Source: an uncultured Paenibacillaceae bacterium (GTDB lineage: Bacteria > Bacillota > Bacilli > Paenibacillales > K13). From it: a stretch of 64,000 nt of DNA. This document shows positions 9,352-19,102 of this stretch, in pieces. The position numbers and the translations under genes are program-made. Numbering within the stretch: the first letter of the stretch is position 1; each line of letters begins with the position of its first letter. The notes under the pieces were generated by a model that saw nothing but the letters and a program-made list of their open reading frames with translations, made no database searches and was not told the DNA's origin. The DNA is taken from NCBI GenBank assembly GCA_913056365.1, contig CAJXLT010000003.1:266783-330782 (forward strand). Direction: 5' to 3'.

Positions 9352-12207
9352 TTAATCTTCACCGAGCTTGACTGCTTGCGCGATCTTCATGCGGCTAAGC
9401 AGCCATGTCAGGATGCCAAGCGCCGTAAGCAGCATTGTCGTTGTAAGCAGCATCATCCGCAACGTATCTCCGGCCTGCATCATGACTTCGAACGGCGGAA
9501 CAATCTGCCCGGGGTCGAAGGCTAGCTGGAACATCGGCACGAATACATGACTTGCCAAGGTACCGGTTACATAGCCGACTAGGAAGCCAGCTCCGGAGGT
9601 CAGCAGCTGTTCGGCAGTGAGCATACCGATCAATTGCATGAAGGAGATGCCCATTGCACGTAAGATGCCGAGCTGAAGCATGCGTCCTTGCAAGGACAGC
9701 AGCCAGTAGATCAGGAAGCCGATGAAGCTAATCGTGAGTGAGAGGATGAACCCAAGACTCATCACACCGTTCATCGCCATACGGAACGGATCATTGCGGC
9801 TCTCCGTAATCATCTCATACGTGTCCTCTAGCTTGACGAGTTGCATATTCTCTTCTTGGAAATAATCATATAGCGCCTGTCGATCCTCGGGCGACTCCAG
9901 CTTCATCCAAATTTCATAAGGCTCAAGCGCCAGTTCATTCTGAATGGTGGCAAGCTGAGCGACGACTAGCATTGGATTGTTCGCTTCCTCGCCCGACTGC
10001 GGTGCTTCCGGATTCGGGATGAAGCCTGGGAAGTAATCGATGAATCCGTAGATCACTCCGCGCATCTCGCCTCGATTCGACAAGCTGATGCTAATGTTGT
10101 CCCCGACTTCGAGCTCGTAATCGTCCACCGCACTGCTGGATACGAGCACCGCATACGGATCAGCTGCAATCAAGTTCAAATATTCATTGAAGTGATAAGG
10201 CAGCAAGCCGTCCTTCATCCAGGATACCTGCCCGAATTCATCTGGCTGGATGCCGACCAAGGAGGTATCGGTGTAGACGTTGCCGGCGCTAATCTTAGCA
10301 TCGCTACGCTTGTACACCTGGGCTGCCATCTCCACACCGGGCATCGACTTGAATGGTTCGAAGGGCGGTTCTAGGTAATTGCCTTCTGCCGGGTCCGCGC
10401 TTGCTGCCTGACCGGGCGCGGCACTAGTCGTTGGCGCGTCGTTCACCCAACGTTGCTGCAACACAATATCTCCGCCTTGGCGGTACCAGATCTGATCCTC
10501 CATATTCTGATTCATCGTACGAGCGGCGCTGGCATTGAAGATGCCCGTGCCGACCGTCAAGATCAAGAATAGCATGAGACCTTGATACTGAACGCTTCGT
10601 CTGCCTACCATCAGCATGGAGGAATAGAGCGATGGCGACCATAGCTTCCTGCCTATCCAGTAAATGAGACGAACGAGGAACGGATAAATCCGCAGCATGA
10701 GCAGTCCGAAGCCGAGAATGAACAAGGACGGCACTGCGAATAACAACGGGTCTATCGCAATATCCTTGCTATCCAGACCAAGGGCGGTAAGGTCCTCCAC
10801 ACGACGGCGGAAGGAGAACAGCCCATAGCCTGACAGTGCAAGCAGAATGAAATCGAGTCCGAACAAATGCCACAACGATCGCGGCTTCTGCCTTGCCGCA
10901 TTGCGCTTCTGATCCACAATGCTGACACGGGTAGCGTAGATAACCGGAATCAGGTTGAGGATGAAGGCGCCGATCGCGGCCCCACCTGCATAGTAGAACA
11001 CGTCAGGATGCAGCTCAGCCTGCAGCGACTCGCGCTGGACGAAGCTCATGAACGTATCTGTCGAGCCGAGCGCTTGTGTCAGCATGAGTCCGATGAAAGG
11101 ACCAATTGCGAACGCAATACTGGCGAACAGCAATCCTTCAATTGTATAGAGACCGATTAGCTGTAGCCTGCCCGCGCCTCTGCTGCGCAGCACTGCGATT
11201 TCCGGCTTCTGTCTATTCACTAACAGGTTCGACACCATATATAGGTAGAAGGCGATCAAAATATACAGCGGCACATTAAGTGACCATAAGAGCGAGCCCA
11301 ATGTTGATTCCCTGTCGCGAAAGGAACCGAGAATTTTCTCAGCAGGCAGATCGACAGTAGCAAAATAACCGAATTTGTTCACAACCACATTGCGGAGCAA
11401 CTCCGCACGCTCGATCAAGCTGTCTGCATGCGCCAAGTCGAACTTCGTATAATCGAATGCGGCATACCAGCGAGCGTAAGCTAGTTGCGCTGTGCCCTTG
11501 CCCATAACATCCTGCTCGAACAACTGTTCATCCAGTATGAAATGATTGCTGTAGCCAGACAGGCTGTCAATGTTCCAATACAGATCGGACGGGTCTTGTT
11601 CTGCCACGACACCTACCGGCTTCACACGAATAGGGGCGTTCGCATTGTCATCCTCTACGACAAATTCATTGCCTAGCAGCATATGCAGCTTCACAAGCGC
11701 ATTGTCTGTAACGAGCGCCTCATATACACCGTCTACCGGTTCAGGAGCAGGCATCCTGCCATCTACAAGCCGAATATGCTCCATAATGCCGGAGCGCATA
11801 TATAGGCGGGCGGTACGTGTCTCTTCCGGATCTACTAGTTCCGGATTGGCAGGGACGATCTTCAATGCCTTCGATATGCGCTCGCGAACGAATAGCTGCG
11901 GGGTGAACGCGTCTGATTGATCGAATACACGTTGCTCCCAGTATGTATCAATATCTGCGATATCGTTCAACAGTTCACGTGCAGGCAGGTCGGGCAGGGA
12001 GGATTCCGCCGATAATGTGCCAGAATATTCCCCAGTTTTCACATAAGATTGTTCCATCTCCTTATGCAGCATCCGCTGCAGGATGGAGTGCTTGTAGATC
12101 GGCATGCTGCTGGTCAAGGCGATGCATAGCGTCATGCCTACTAGCAAGCTCAGCACGAGCCAACGGTTCTTGACCGTCTTCCGAAACAACATGGTGAGTA
12201 TAGCCAT
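9352..12207 (-). CDS. ABC transporter permease (FtsX/MacB-type, duplicated permease domain)
   Basis: 951 aa, N-terminal TM then extracellular region, and TM bundles with FtsX-like signatures (VLRSRGAGRLQLIGLYTIEGLLFA; LGILRAMGISFMQLIGMLTAEQLL). Confidence 0.85.
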   Translation of the reverse strand: MAILTMLFRKTVKNRWLVLSLLVGMTLCIALTSSMPIYKHSILQRMLHKEMEQSYVKTGEYSGTLSAESSLPDLPARELLNDIADIDTYWEQRVFDQSDAFTPQLFVRERISKALKIVPANPELVDPEETRTARLYMRSGIMEHIRLVDGRMPAPEPVDGVYEALVTDNALVKLHMLLGNEFVVEDDNANAPIRVKPVGVVAEQDPSDLYWNIDSLSGYSNHFILDEQLFEQDVMGKGTAQLAYARWYAAFDYTKFDLAHADSLIERAELLRNVVVNKFGYFATVDLPAEKILGSFRDRESTLGSLLWSLNVPLYILIAFYLYMVSNLLVNRQKPEIAVLRSRGAGRLQLIGLYTIEGLLFASIAFAIGPFIGLMLTQALGSTDTFMSFVQRESLQAELHPDVFYYAGGAAIGAFILNLIPVIYATRVSIVDQKRNAARQKPRSLWHLFGLDFILLALSGYGLFSFRRRVEDLTALGLDSKDIAIDPLLFAVPSLFILGFGLLMLRIYPFLVRLIYWIGRKLWSPSLYSSMLMVGRRSVQYQGLMLFLILTVGTGIFNASAARTMNQNMEDQIWYRQGGDIVLQQRWVNDAPTTSAAPGQAASADPAEGNYLEPPFEPFKSMPGVEMAAQVYKRSDAKISAGNVYTDTSLVGIQPDEFGQVSWMKDGLLPYHFNEYLNLIAADPYAVLVSSSAVDDYELEVGDNISISLSNRGEMRGVIYGFIDYFPGFIPNPEAPQSGEEANNPMLVVAQLATIQNELALEPYEIWMKLESPEDRQALYDYFQEENMQLVKLEDTYEMITESRNDPFRMAMNGVMSLGFILSLTISFIGFLIYWLLSLQGRMLQLGILRAMGISFMQLIGMLTAEQLLTSGAGFLVGYVTGTLASHVFVPMFQLAFDPGQIVPPFEVMMQAGDTLRMMLLTTTMLLTALGILTWLLSRMKIAQAVKLGED

Positions 12208-12228
12208 GGCATTAGCGTCCTTCCAAGA

Positions 12229-13284
12229 TTACTTTAGAATAATTTGTTGGCCAGCTTCCAGTCCTTTGACAATTTCCACTTCTGTATCGGTTTCCAGCCC
12301 TTTCTCCACATCAATCTCGCGGCGGCTTTCCCCCTCCAGCACTTGTACGGCAACGCGGCCGAAATATTCACGCAAGCCGGACTTCGGTATAATGACGACG
12401 TTGTCCCGCTTCGCGATCAAAATTTCCACATCGACATAATTGCCCATCTTCAACCCCTCGGGGGGATCTACCATTTCTAAGTATAGGGTTTGATTATACA
12501 GGTCGCGCAGACGCGTATCCTCCGTATATGGAGCGGATAGCGGTGTCTGAACGACCTTGCCGCTGAACGTCTGCTCCTTATGCTCCAGAACAGCCTCCAT
12601 CCCTAGCTGGACCTCTGACATTCGATTCGAAGGAACGCTGTTGAAGGCAAGCCGCAACGAATCTGGATCGGCAATCGTCACCATATTGCGGAATGCTGTA
12701 ACGGCATCGCCTGGTTCAATATTGTCGACGAATGTGACGATGCCATCCATCGCAGCGCGCATCTGCAAGCGATCAATGGAATCCTGGACGACCTGCAGCT
12801 CCGCTTCAGCCAGCTTCAGCTCCATTGCGGCGACCCTCATCTTTTGTCTGTGCTGCTCCTGTTGGGCTTCATCGAATGCCAATTGCATCTTCTCTACTTC
12901 CACTTGCTTGCGGATTAATTCCAGGTCCAGTCCCTCTGTCTTCAAGCGAATGAGGACATCGCCTTGCTGCACTTCGGCGCCAGCTCGAACAAGAACCTCT
13001 TCGATGCGTCCGCCCGCTTCCGTGAACTCGTGATGGGTGAAGGTGACCGGCTCCAGCACGGCAGAACCCGACAAGTTCTTGACGATCGTGCCCAATTCGG
13101 CTTCAGCTGTGCGATTCTGTACCTCTACCGGCTTCACAAGCGGCGGCTTCAATGGTTGATCTTCCTGCGGAAGTAGTGAACAGCCAGAAGTGGTTATTAG
13201 GACGGCGGCAGCCATTGCTGTTATGATGCCGGCACGCAGCGGCCGCCGGTTGCGTTCAGACTGATTGTTGTACAATGAGACCAT
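12229..13284 (-). CDS. Efflux periplasmic-adaptor (HlyD/MacA-like) lipoprotein
   Basis: Lipobox-like ITTSGCSLLPQ, biotinyl-lipoyl-like and coiled-coil segments (GRIEEVLVRAGAEVQQGDVLIRLKTEGLDLELIRKQVEVEKM). Likely start MVSLYNN at 13284, overlapping the upstream ATPase gene. Confidence 0.8.
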   Translation of the reverse strand: MVSLYNNQSERNRRPLRAGIITAMAAAVLITTSGCSLLPQEDQPLKPPLVKPVEVQNRTAEAELGTIVKNLSGSAVLEPVTFTHHEFTEAGGRIEEVLVRAGAEVQQGDVLIRLKTEGLDLELIRKQVEVEKMQLAFDEAQQEQHRQKMRVAAMELKLAEAELQVVQDSIDRLQMRAAMDGIVTFVDNIEPGDAVTAFRNMVTIADPDSLRLAFNSVPSNRMSEVQLGMEAVLEHKEQTFSGKVVQTPLSAPYTEDTRLRDLYNQTLYLEMVDPPEGLKMGNYVDVEILIAKRDNVVIIPKSGLREYFGRVAVQVLEGESRREIDVEKGLETDTEVEIVKGLEAGQQIILK

Positions 13285-13999
13285 CCTCCAGTTCATATAC
13301 ATGATCGACAATTTCCATAATCGCCGGATCATGCGTAGTAAGCAGTATGCTGATCCCATCCTGTGCGACCAGATCACGGAATACCTTCAATACTTGCAGC
13401 CCCATCTTCGAATCGAGCTCAGCTGTCGGTTCGTCCGCAAGCACGAGCTTCGGCTTGTGGGCAATCGCTCGCGCGATAGCTGTGCGCTGCTGCTCGCCGC
13501 CGGACATCTCTGGAGGCAGATGATGCATACGCTGCTTCAGCCCGACGAATTGCAACGCCTCCTCCGCCCATGCCTTGCGCAGCTTGCTCTCTATGCCTGC
13601 AATGCGCAGCCCGAACTCGACATTCTCGTAGGCGGTCATATAGGGCACCAGCGCGAACGATTGGAAGATGAGGCCAACCTCCTTGCGGCGCAGCTCATTG
13701 CGCTGCCGTTCGCTCATCGCTGCTGTATCGCGCGTACCATGATAGACAGCGCCGTCAGTAGGCTGATCCAGCGCAGCCAAGATATTAAGCAGCGTCGTCT
13801 TGCCCGAACCCGACCGGCCCTTCAGGGCGATCAGCTGGCCGGGATAGACAACAAGCTCCGCGCCCTTCAGCGCATGAACAGCCTGCGAGCCCTTGCCGTA
13901 TACCCTGGATACCTTGTCCGCTTTGAGCAACGGCTGTGTAGTAGTGCTATTAGAAGTGCTAGTGCTAGTGGAAATCAAAGCGCTTTCATCCCCTTGCAA
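13256..13999 (-). CDS. ABC transporter ATP-binding protein (LolD/MacB-type)
   Basis: GRSGSGKTTLLNILAALDQP, MSGGEQQRTAIARAIAHKPKLVLADEPTAELD. Confidence 0.9.
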   Translation of the reverse strand: MQGDESALISTSTSTSNSTTTQPLLKADKVSRVYGKGSQAVHALKGAELVVYPGQLIALKGRSGSGKTTLLNILAALDQPTDGAVYHGTRDTAAMSERQRNELRRKEVGLIFQSFALVPYMTAYENVEFGLRIAGIESKLRKAWAEEALQFVGLKQRMHHLPPEMSGGEQQRTAIARAIAHKPKLVLADEPTAELDSKMGLQVLKVFRDLVAQDGISILLTTHDPAIMEIVDHVYELEDGLIVQQSV

Positions 14000-14184
14000 C
14001 CAAGTTATTCCTTTTATCTTACTTTATAATAGTAGCTATGCATATGGGGGAAATTTATGAAATTGTTAGACTATATTCGGAGGGGGAACGGAGAATTGTG
14101 CGAAACAGTGCTGGGTGCGCATTTTGGCTATGGGGAGTGAAGGAATAGAGGGAATAGGATGGGGCAACAAGATAGAGCAATAGG

Positions 14185-14241
14185 GCAGCATGCAGAACAA
14201 CATGAAGAACAACATGCAGAGCAACATGCAGAGCAACATGC
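14185..14241. repeat. Short tandem 12-bp repeat
   Basis: Consecutive AACATGAAGAAC / AACATGCAGAGC / AACATGCAGAGC / AACATGCGGGGA units. Confidence 0.6.
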
Positions 14242-14379
14242 GGGGATTAACGGGAAAAAGGGGTCTTATTGTGACAGGTTGTCTGTCGAAGAACAATATA
14301 GAGGACAAAAACGATCTTATTCGCACTCCGATCTGCCGTACCTGTGAAAATGAGCTGAATAAAACCAGTAAAGTCCGCT

Positions 14380-14705
14380 AATCCCGACACTTGATGCAAA
14401 TAAAGCAAAATAAGCACACGAATTACCGCTATTTCCAGCATGTCCGCTATCCCCGGCACACTTACTCGCAACTGCCTTCCTAGCCTGCCCGCTCGCATCG
14501 GGCTAATCCCATCGTGCCCTCAATTTCCATCACGCTTGCTATTCCCGTCATAACTAATCGCTGCGACTTCCCGGCATGCCAGCTGGCATCTGCTTTCCCA
14601 GCATGCCCGCTCACAGCGACTTCCCAGCATGCCAGTTCGCACCCACCTCCTCAGCATGCTCGCATACAGCGGCTATTCCCGGCATTCCCGCCCGCAACCG
14701 CTCAC
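14380..14705. repeat. Degenerate intergenic repeat tract (about 27-32 bp imperfect units)
   Basis: Recurring GCGACTTCCCGGCATGCC / CAGCGACTTCCCAGCATGCC / AGCGGCTATTCCCGGCATTCCCGC elements. Confidence 0.45.
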
Positions 14706-14731
14706 TACAAGTGATGATTCATCAGCAAAAA

Positions 14732-15640
14732 TCACACATCGAAGCGCTCCCAGTCCCCATTTTTCCTATATTGATTCGGGGTCATATCGAACTGTCTCTT
14801 GAATACGCTGATGAAGTAGCTGATGCTCTCAAATCCGACCTCCAGGGCGATCTCCACAATTTTGCGATCCGTCTCGGCAAGTAGCTGAGCGGCTTTGTGC
14901 ATGCGGTATTGGTTCATATACGCAATCGGAGTCTTCTTCGTCATCTGCTTGAAAAACCGGCAAAAGTGCTCCTCGCTCATGTTGACCTTCTCTGCAAGGT
15001 CCTTCAGCCGGATCGTCTCCGAATAATGCGTATGAATATGCTGGAGTACATGCTTGAGCCTGTCAGCCTTGTGACTGCGGCGCGGGTACTTCCTCCCATT
15101 CTCGATCCGCGTGCTGTTGGCAAGCAGCAGAGACAGGATGAGGCTTAATTTCGCCTTGGTAGCGAGTTCATAGGCAGTCGAGCGTTCGCGATTGTCTAGG
15201 GCGATTTCTGTAATCAGCTCAATCGCTTGTTGCTCCCAATCGACTGTTCCCCCGATTCGTACAGGCGTATGGTATTGCTGCTTCAGCAGCGGGTCCAGAT
15301 ACCGATCCTGAATACGGTCATACGTACCGCTCTGGAACAGACTCGGGTGGAAGACGAGCGCCAAAACCTTACATGGGGTATCGCCTGCTCCATAGCCAGC
15401 ATGAACCTCGCCCGTATTGACGAACAGCGCTTCGCCATCCTGCAAGTTATAGACATGATCCCCTACTTGCAGTTGTGCACTGCCCTCAAGCACGAGCAGA
15501 AGCTCCAGTTCCTCATGCCAGTGACAGTCGAATAGAATACCGTTGATCTCATCCACTTCATAAGAGGCGAACGGATACAAGGGGTCGCCATGCAGACGGT
15601 TTTCCCGCGGCACAGCACGATGTGTAAGCATGAGGTGCAC
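14732..15640 (-). CDS. AraC family transcriptional regulator with N-terminal cupin
   Basis: Cupin-like N-terminus (FDCHWHEELELLLVLEGSAQLQVGD) and C-terminal double HTH (IRLKDLAEKVNMSEEHFCRFFKQMTKKTPIAYMNQYRMHKA...VGFESISYFISVFKRQFDMTPNQYRK). Confidence 0.9.
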   Translation of the reverse strand: MHLMLTHRAVPRENRLHGDPLYPFASYEVDEINGILFDCHWHEELELLLVLEGSAQLQVGDHVYNLQDGEALFVNTGEVHAGYGAGDTPCKVLALVFHPSLFQSGTYDRIQDRYLDPLLKQQYHTPVRIGGTVDWEQQAIELITEIALDNRERSTAYELATKAKLSLILSLLLANSTRIENGRKYPRRSHKADRLKHVLQHIHTHYSETIRLKDLAEKVNMSEEHFCRFFKQMTKKTPIAYMNQYRMHKAAQLLAETDRKIVEIALEVGFESISYFISVFKRQFDMTPNQYRKNGDWERFDV

Positions 15641-15657
15641 ATCCTTTATGTCGTAAT

Positions 15658-15721
15658 TATCAATATCATAATATATATAGTCAAGAATAAGAAAGATTTA
15701 TCAAGAGAATATCAATATCAT
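15658..15721. promoter_or_regulatory. 12-bp direct repeat, candidate AraC-type operator half-sites
   Basis: TATCAATATCAT at 15658-15669 and again at 15710-15721 (52 bp apart) in the divergent AraC/GH31 intergenic region. Confidence 0.4.
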
Positions 15722-15871
15722 GTTATTATAGCATAATTCGGCGAGCTACGGTCAGGTCTGCTCCGGCACTATCGGCATTAGCGGCTGCAGATCGCACAGG
15801 CTTGCCACACATAGACACTTGTATTCGCTATCTATGCAGATGGCATCCTACAGACGAAGGAGGAGTTTTTC

Positions 15872-18193
15872 ATGAAGTTTTCGAACGGTTACTGGATGGT
15901 CAGAGAAGGCTATGACGTGCAAAATCCGGTCGAGATCCGAGATATCCGCACGACCGACCGCACACTGAGTGTGTATGCCGCTACGAAGCGCGTGCAGCGC
16001 AAGGGTGACACGCTGAATGCGACATTGTTGACTGCCGTGTTCAGTTCACCTCGTCCCGATGTGATTCGGGTGCAGTGGATGCACCACAAGGGCAAGCGGC
16101 AGATTGGCCCCGAATTTCAGCTGTTCGAGCAGGCAGCGCCTGTGCAGATCGAGCAAGATGACGAAGCGGCGACGCTCACGAGCGGCAAGACTACGGTCAA
16201 GATCCACAAGGGCGACAGCTGGAAGGTAGAATATTATTATGACGGCACGCGCTTGACAGGCAGCAACCAGAAGGGCGCAGCTACAATACTAGATCCTGAC
16301 AAGCAGCCGTACTTCCGCGAACAGCTTGAACTTGGCGTAGGGGAGTATGTATACGGACTTGGCGAACGATTCACCCCATTCGTGAAAAATGGTCAGAGCG
16401 TCGATATCTGGAACGAAGACGGAGGAACGAGCAGCGAGCAGGCTTATAAGAACGTGCCGTTCTATGTATCCAATCGCGGCTATGGTGTATTCATCAATCA
16501 TCCCGAGAAGGTATCGCTTGAGATCGCATCGGAGACCGTGTCCAAGGTGCAGTTCAGCGTGCCAGGTTCATCCCTCGACTACTGCATCGTTGGCGGTGCC
16601 AACCTGAAGGAAGTGCTCGGCAACTATACTGATCTGACCGGGAAGCCCGCGTTGCCGCCAGCTTGGTCGTTCGGCCTGTGGCTGACGACTTCATTCACGA
16701 CGAGCTATGATGAAGAGACAGTCAATAGCTTCATTGACGGTATGGCGGAGCGGGATTTGCCGTTGCACGTCTTCCACTTCGATTGCTTCTGGATGAAGGA
16801 ATACCAATGGTGTGATTTCGAATGGGACAAGGACGTATTCCCAGACCCGGAAGGTATGCTGAAGCGTCTGAAGGATCGCGGGTTGAAGATCTGCGTCTGG
16901 ATCAATCCGTACATTGCCCAGAAATCTGCGCTGTTCGATGAAGGCATGGAGAACGGCTATCTGTTGCTCAAGGAAAATGGTGATGTGTGGCAGTGGGATC
17001 TATGGCAGGCGGGAATGGGACTTGTCGACTTCACGAACCCTGCGGCGGTCGAGTGGTATCAGAACAAGCTGCGTGAGCTTGTCGATATAGGTGTGGACAG
17101 CTTCAAGACAGATTTCGGTGAGCGTATTCCGACCGATGTCGTCTATCATGATGGCTCCGATCCGATGAAAATGCACAATTACTATACACAGCTGTACAAC
17201 AAGGCCGTATTCGACGTATTGGAGGAAAAGCTCGGCAAGCATGAGGCGATGCTGTTCGCCCGTTCGGCAACAGCAGGCGGGCAGCAGTTCCCTGTACACT
17301 GGGGCGGTGACTGCTCAGCGAACTATGACTCCATGGCGGAATCACTGCGCGGTGGACTGTCGCTCGGCCTGTCCGGCTTCGGCTTCTGGAGCCATGACAT
17401 TAGCGGCTTCGAGCGCACTGCACCGCCAGACATCTACAAGCGCTGGGTAGCGTTCGGCCTCATGTCCTCGCACAGTCGGCTGCACGGCAACGAATCGTAC
17501 CGTGTGCCGTGGCTGTTCGGCGAGGAAGCGGTCGACGTGCTTCGCCACTTCACGAAGCTGAAGTCGACGTTGATGCCGTACCTGTTCAACGCAGCAGTCG
17601 AAGCGAACGAGCAAGGCTTGCCGGTTATGCGTGCGATGCTGCTCGAATTCGACGAAGACCGCAACTGCGACTACTTGGATCGCCAGTACATGCTTGGTGA
17701 ATCCTTGCTAGTCGCACCGATCTTCAATGACGAGAGCCGTGCGGACTATTACTTGCCGCAAGGTCGCTGGACTCACTTCCTTACCGGTGAAGTCGTCGAA
17801 GGAGGTCGCTGGCAGCAAGAACAGCACGACTACTTCAGCCTGCCGCTGATGGTCCGTCCGAACAGCCTGATCGCCGTTGGCGACGAAGATCAGCGCCCGG
17901 ACTATGACTATGCCGACGGTGTAACGCTGCACCTGTTCGAGCTCGAAGAGGGAGGTCGTGCAGAGGCGCGCGTCTGCAACCTGCAAGGTGAGCCAGCGCT
18001 CACTGCATCGGCTGAACGCAAGGGAGCTGCGATACGTATCCGTCTGGATAGCACAAGCAAGCGGTGGTCGCTCGTACTGCGGGGCATCGCCAGTGTCACT
18101 TCCGCTCAAGGAGCGGATATCCAGCCAGAGGAGCAGGGCGTGCGCCTCATTCCGCAGGCGGGTGCCACCACGATCGACGTCGTCTTGTCATAG
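15872..18193 (+). CDS. yicI: Glycoside hydrolase family 31 (alpha-xylosidase YicI-like)
   Basis: GLGERFTPFVKNGQSVDIWNEDGGTSSEQAYKNVPFY, DSFKTDFGERIP catalytic region, GGDCSANYDSMAESLRGGLSLGLSGFGFWSHDISGF. Confidence 0.88.
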   Translation: MKFSNGYWMVREGYDVQNPVEIRDIRTTDRTLSVYAATKRVQRKGDTLNATLLTAVFSSPRPDVIRVQWMHHKGKRQIGPEFQLFEQAAPVQIEQDDEAATLTSGKTTVKIHKGDSWKVEYYYDGTRLTGSNQKGAATILDPDKQPYFREQLELGVGEYVYGLGERFTPFVKNGQSVDIWNEDGGTSSEQAYKNVPFYVSNRGYGVFINHPEKVSLEIASETVSKVQFSVPGSSLDYCIVGGANLKEVLGNYTDLTGKPALPPAWSFGLWLTTSFTTSYDEETVNSFIDGMAERDLPLHVFHFDCFWMKEYQWCDFEWDKDVFPDPEGMLKRLKDRGLKICVWINPYIAQKSALFDEGMENGYLLLKENGDVWQWDLWQAGMGLVDFTNPAAVEWYQNKLRELVDIGVDSFKTDFGERIPTDVVYHDGSDPMKMHNYYTQLYNKAVFDVLEEKLGKHEAMLFARSATAGGQQFPVHWGGDCSANYDSMAESLRGGLSLGLSGFGFWSHDISGFERTAPPDIYKRWVAFGLMSSHSRLHGNESYRVPWLFGEEAVDVLRHFTKLKSTLMPYLFNAAVEANEQGLPVMRAMLLEFDEDRNCDYLDRQYMLGESLLVAPIFNDESRADYYLPQGRWTHFLTGEVVEGGRWQQEQHDYFSLPLMVRPNSLIAVGDEDQRPDYDYADGVTLHLFELEEGGRAEARVCNLQGEPALTASAERKGAAIRIRLDSTSKRWSLVLRGIASVTSAQGADIQPEEQGVRLIPQAGATTIDVVLS

Positions 18194-18249
18194 CCTAGAA
18201 GCATCTGTGCCATCCTAACGAAAGGCGCAAGCCGGAAGGAGGGATAGGC

Positions 18250-18339
18250 ATGTCGCGCAACGTAGACAATGAGGCGAATAAGCAGATGCGAGGCAATCAG
18301 CACGACGATGAATCGGCTAAGTCGAAGAAACGGAAATAA
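18250..18339 (+). CDS. Small 29-aa hydrophilic protein
   Basis: AAGGAGGGATAGGC upstream of ATG TCG CGC AAC...; MSRNVDNEANKQMRGNQHDDESAKSKKRK then TAA, followed at once by a terminator. Not in the supplied ORF track (short). Confidence 0.5.
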   Translation: MSRNVDNEANKQMRGNQHDDESAKSKKRK

Positions 18340-18345
18340 GCAAAA

Positions 18346-18374
18346 AAGCCTGCCTTCGTGGCGGGCTTTTTTTG
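18346..18374 (+). terminator. Rho-independent terminator
   Basis: AAGCCTGCC-TTCGT-GGCGGGCTT followed by TTTTT. Confidence 0.8.
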
Positions 18375-18595
18375 CTCATGCTCATGCCATTTACAAAATC
18401 TTTATAATTAACGAATGTTCGGGTTTTACGGCTGCTTGGCGGTAAGTTGCAAACTTTATGCTGCAACGACCAAAATTATCGTGCAAGCCAGAAGGATATT
18501 GCAAGGAGGTGTAGAATTTTGTAAGTTAAGAGGGTGAGTCTAGGTCTATGCTACTAGGATTCATCTGGAATCAGCGTATGAAAAGGTGGGACTTT

Positions 18596-19060
18596 ATGGA
18601 GGTTAGGCCGGCTACATCAGAAGACGAGTCATTCTTATACGAGCTGTATGCCAACACCCGCCTAGAGGAAGTAACGAACTGGGGGTGGGACGAAAGAACG
18701 ATTGATGGATTTCTTCGTATGCAGTGGATGGCTCAGAGACAATCGTATCAGCTGCAATATCCGAATTTGCGCCAGCAGCTCGTGCTTGTCCAAGCACAGC
18801 AAGCCGGGCGTGTTTTGACATGTGCGGCAGAGAGGGCGCTAATTCTGGTAGACATCTCTCTTCTGCCAGAGTATCGCGGACAAGGAATCGGAACGAAGCT
18901 GATTCAAGCGGTTCAGCAAGAAGCTGCAGAACGGAGGCAGTCCGTTCAACTGTCCGTCCTCCACGATAATCCGGCTGCCAAGCGCTTGTACGAACGGCTC
19001 GGCTTCAAGGTTACTGGAGACTCAGACACACGTTGCCAGATGGAATGGCACAAAGAATAG
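18596..19060 (+). CDS. GNAT family N-acetyltransferase
   Basis: MEVRPATSEDESFLYELY...LLPEYRGQGIGTKLIQAVQQEA...LHDNPAAKRLYERLGFKV. Confidence 0.9.
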   Translation: MEVRPATSEDESFLYELYANTRLEEVTNWGWDERTIDGFLRMQWMAQRQSYQLQYPNLRQQLVLVQAQQAGRVLTCAAERALILVDISLLPEYRGQGIGTKLIQAVQQEAAERRQSVQLSVLHDNPAAKRLYERLGFKVTGDSDTRCQMEWHKE

Positions 19061-19102
19061 TTTGTATGTTCCGACAACATAACTGAAAGGGTGAATCATC
19101 GT

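Noticed and set aside
14185-14241. Possible CRISPR-like or coding repeat (AACATGCAGAGC units)
   Set aside because: Units are contiguous 12-mers with no spacers; the overlapping short ORFs (14159..14347, 14190..14381) have low-complexity content and no homology-like features.
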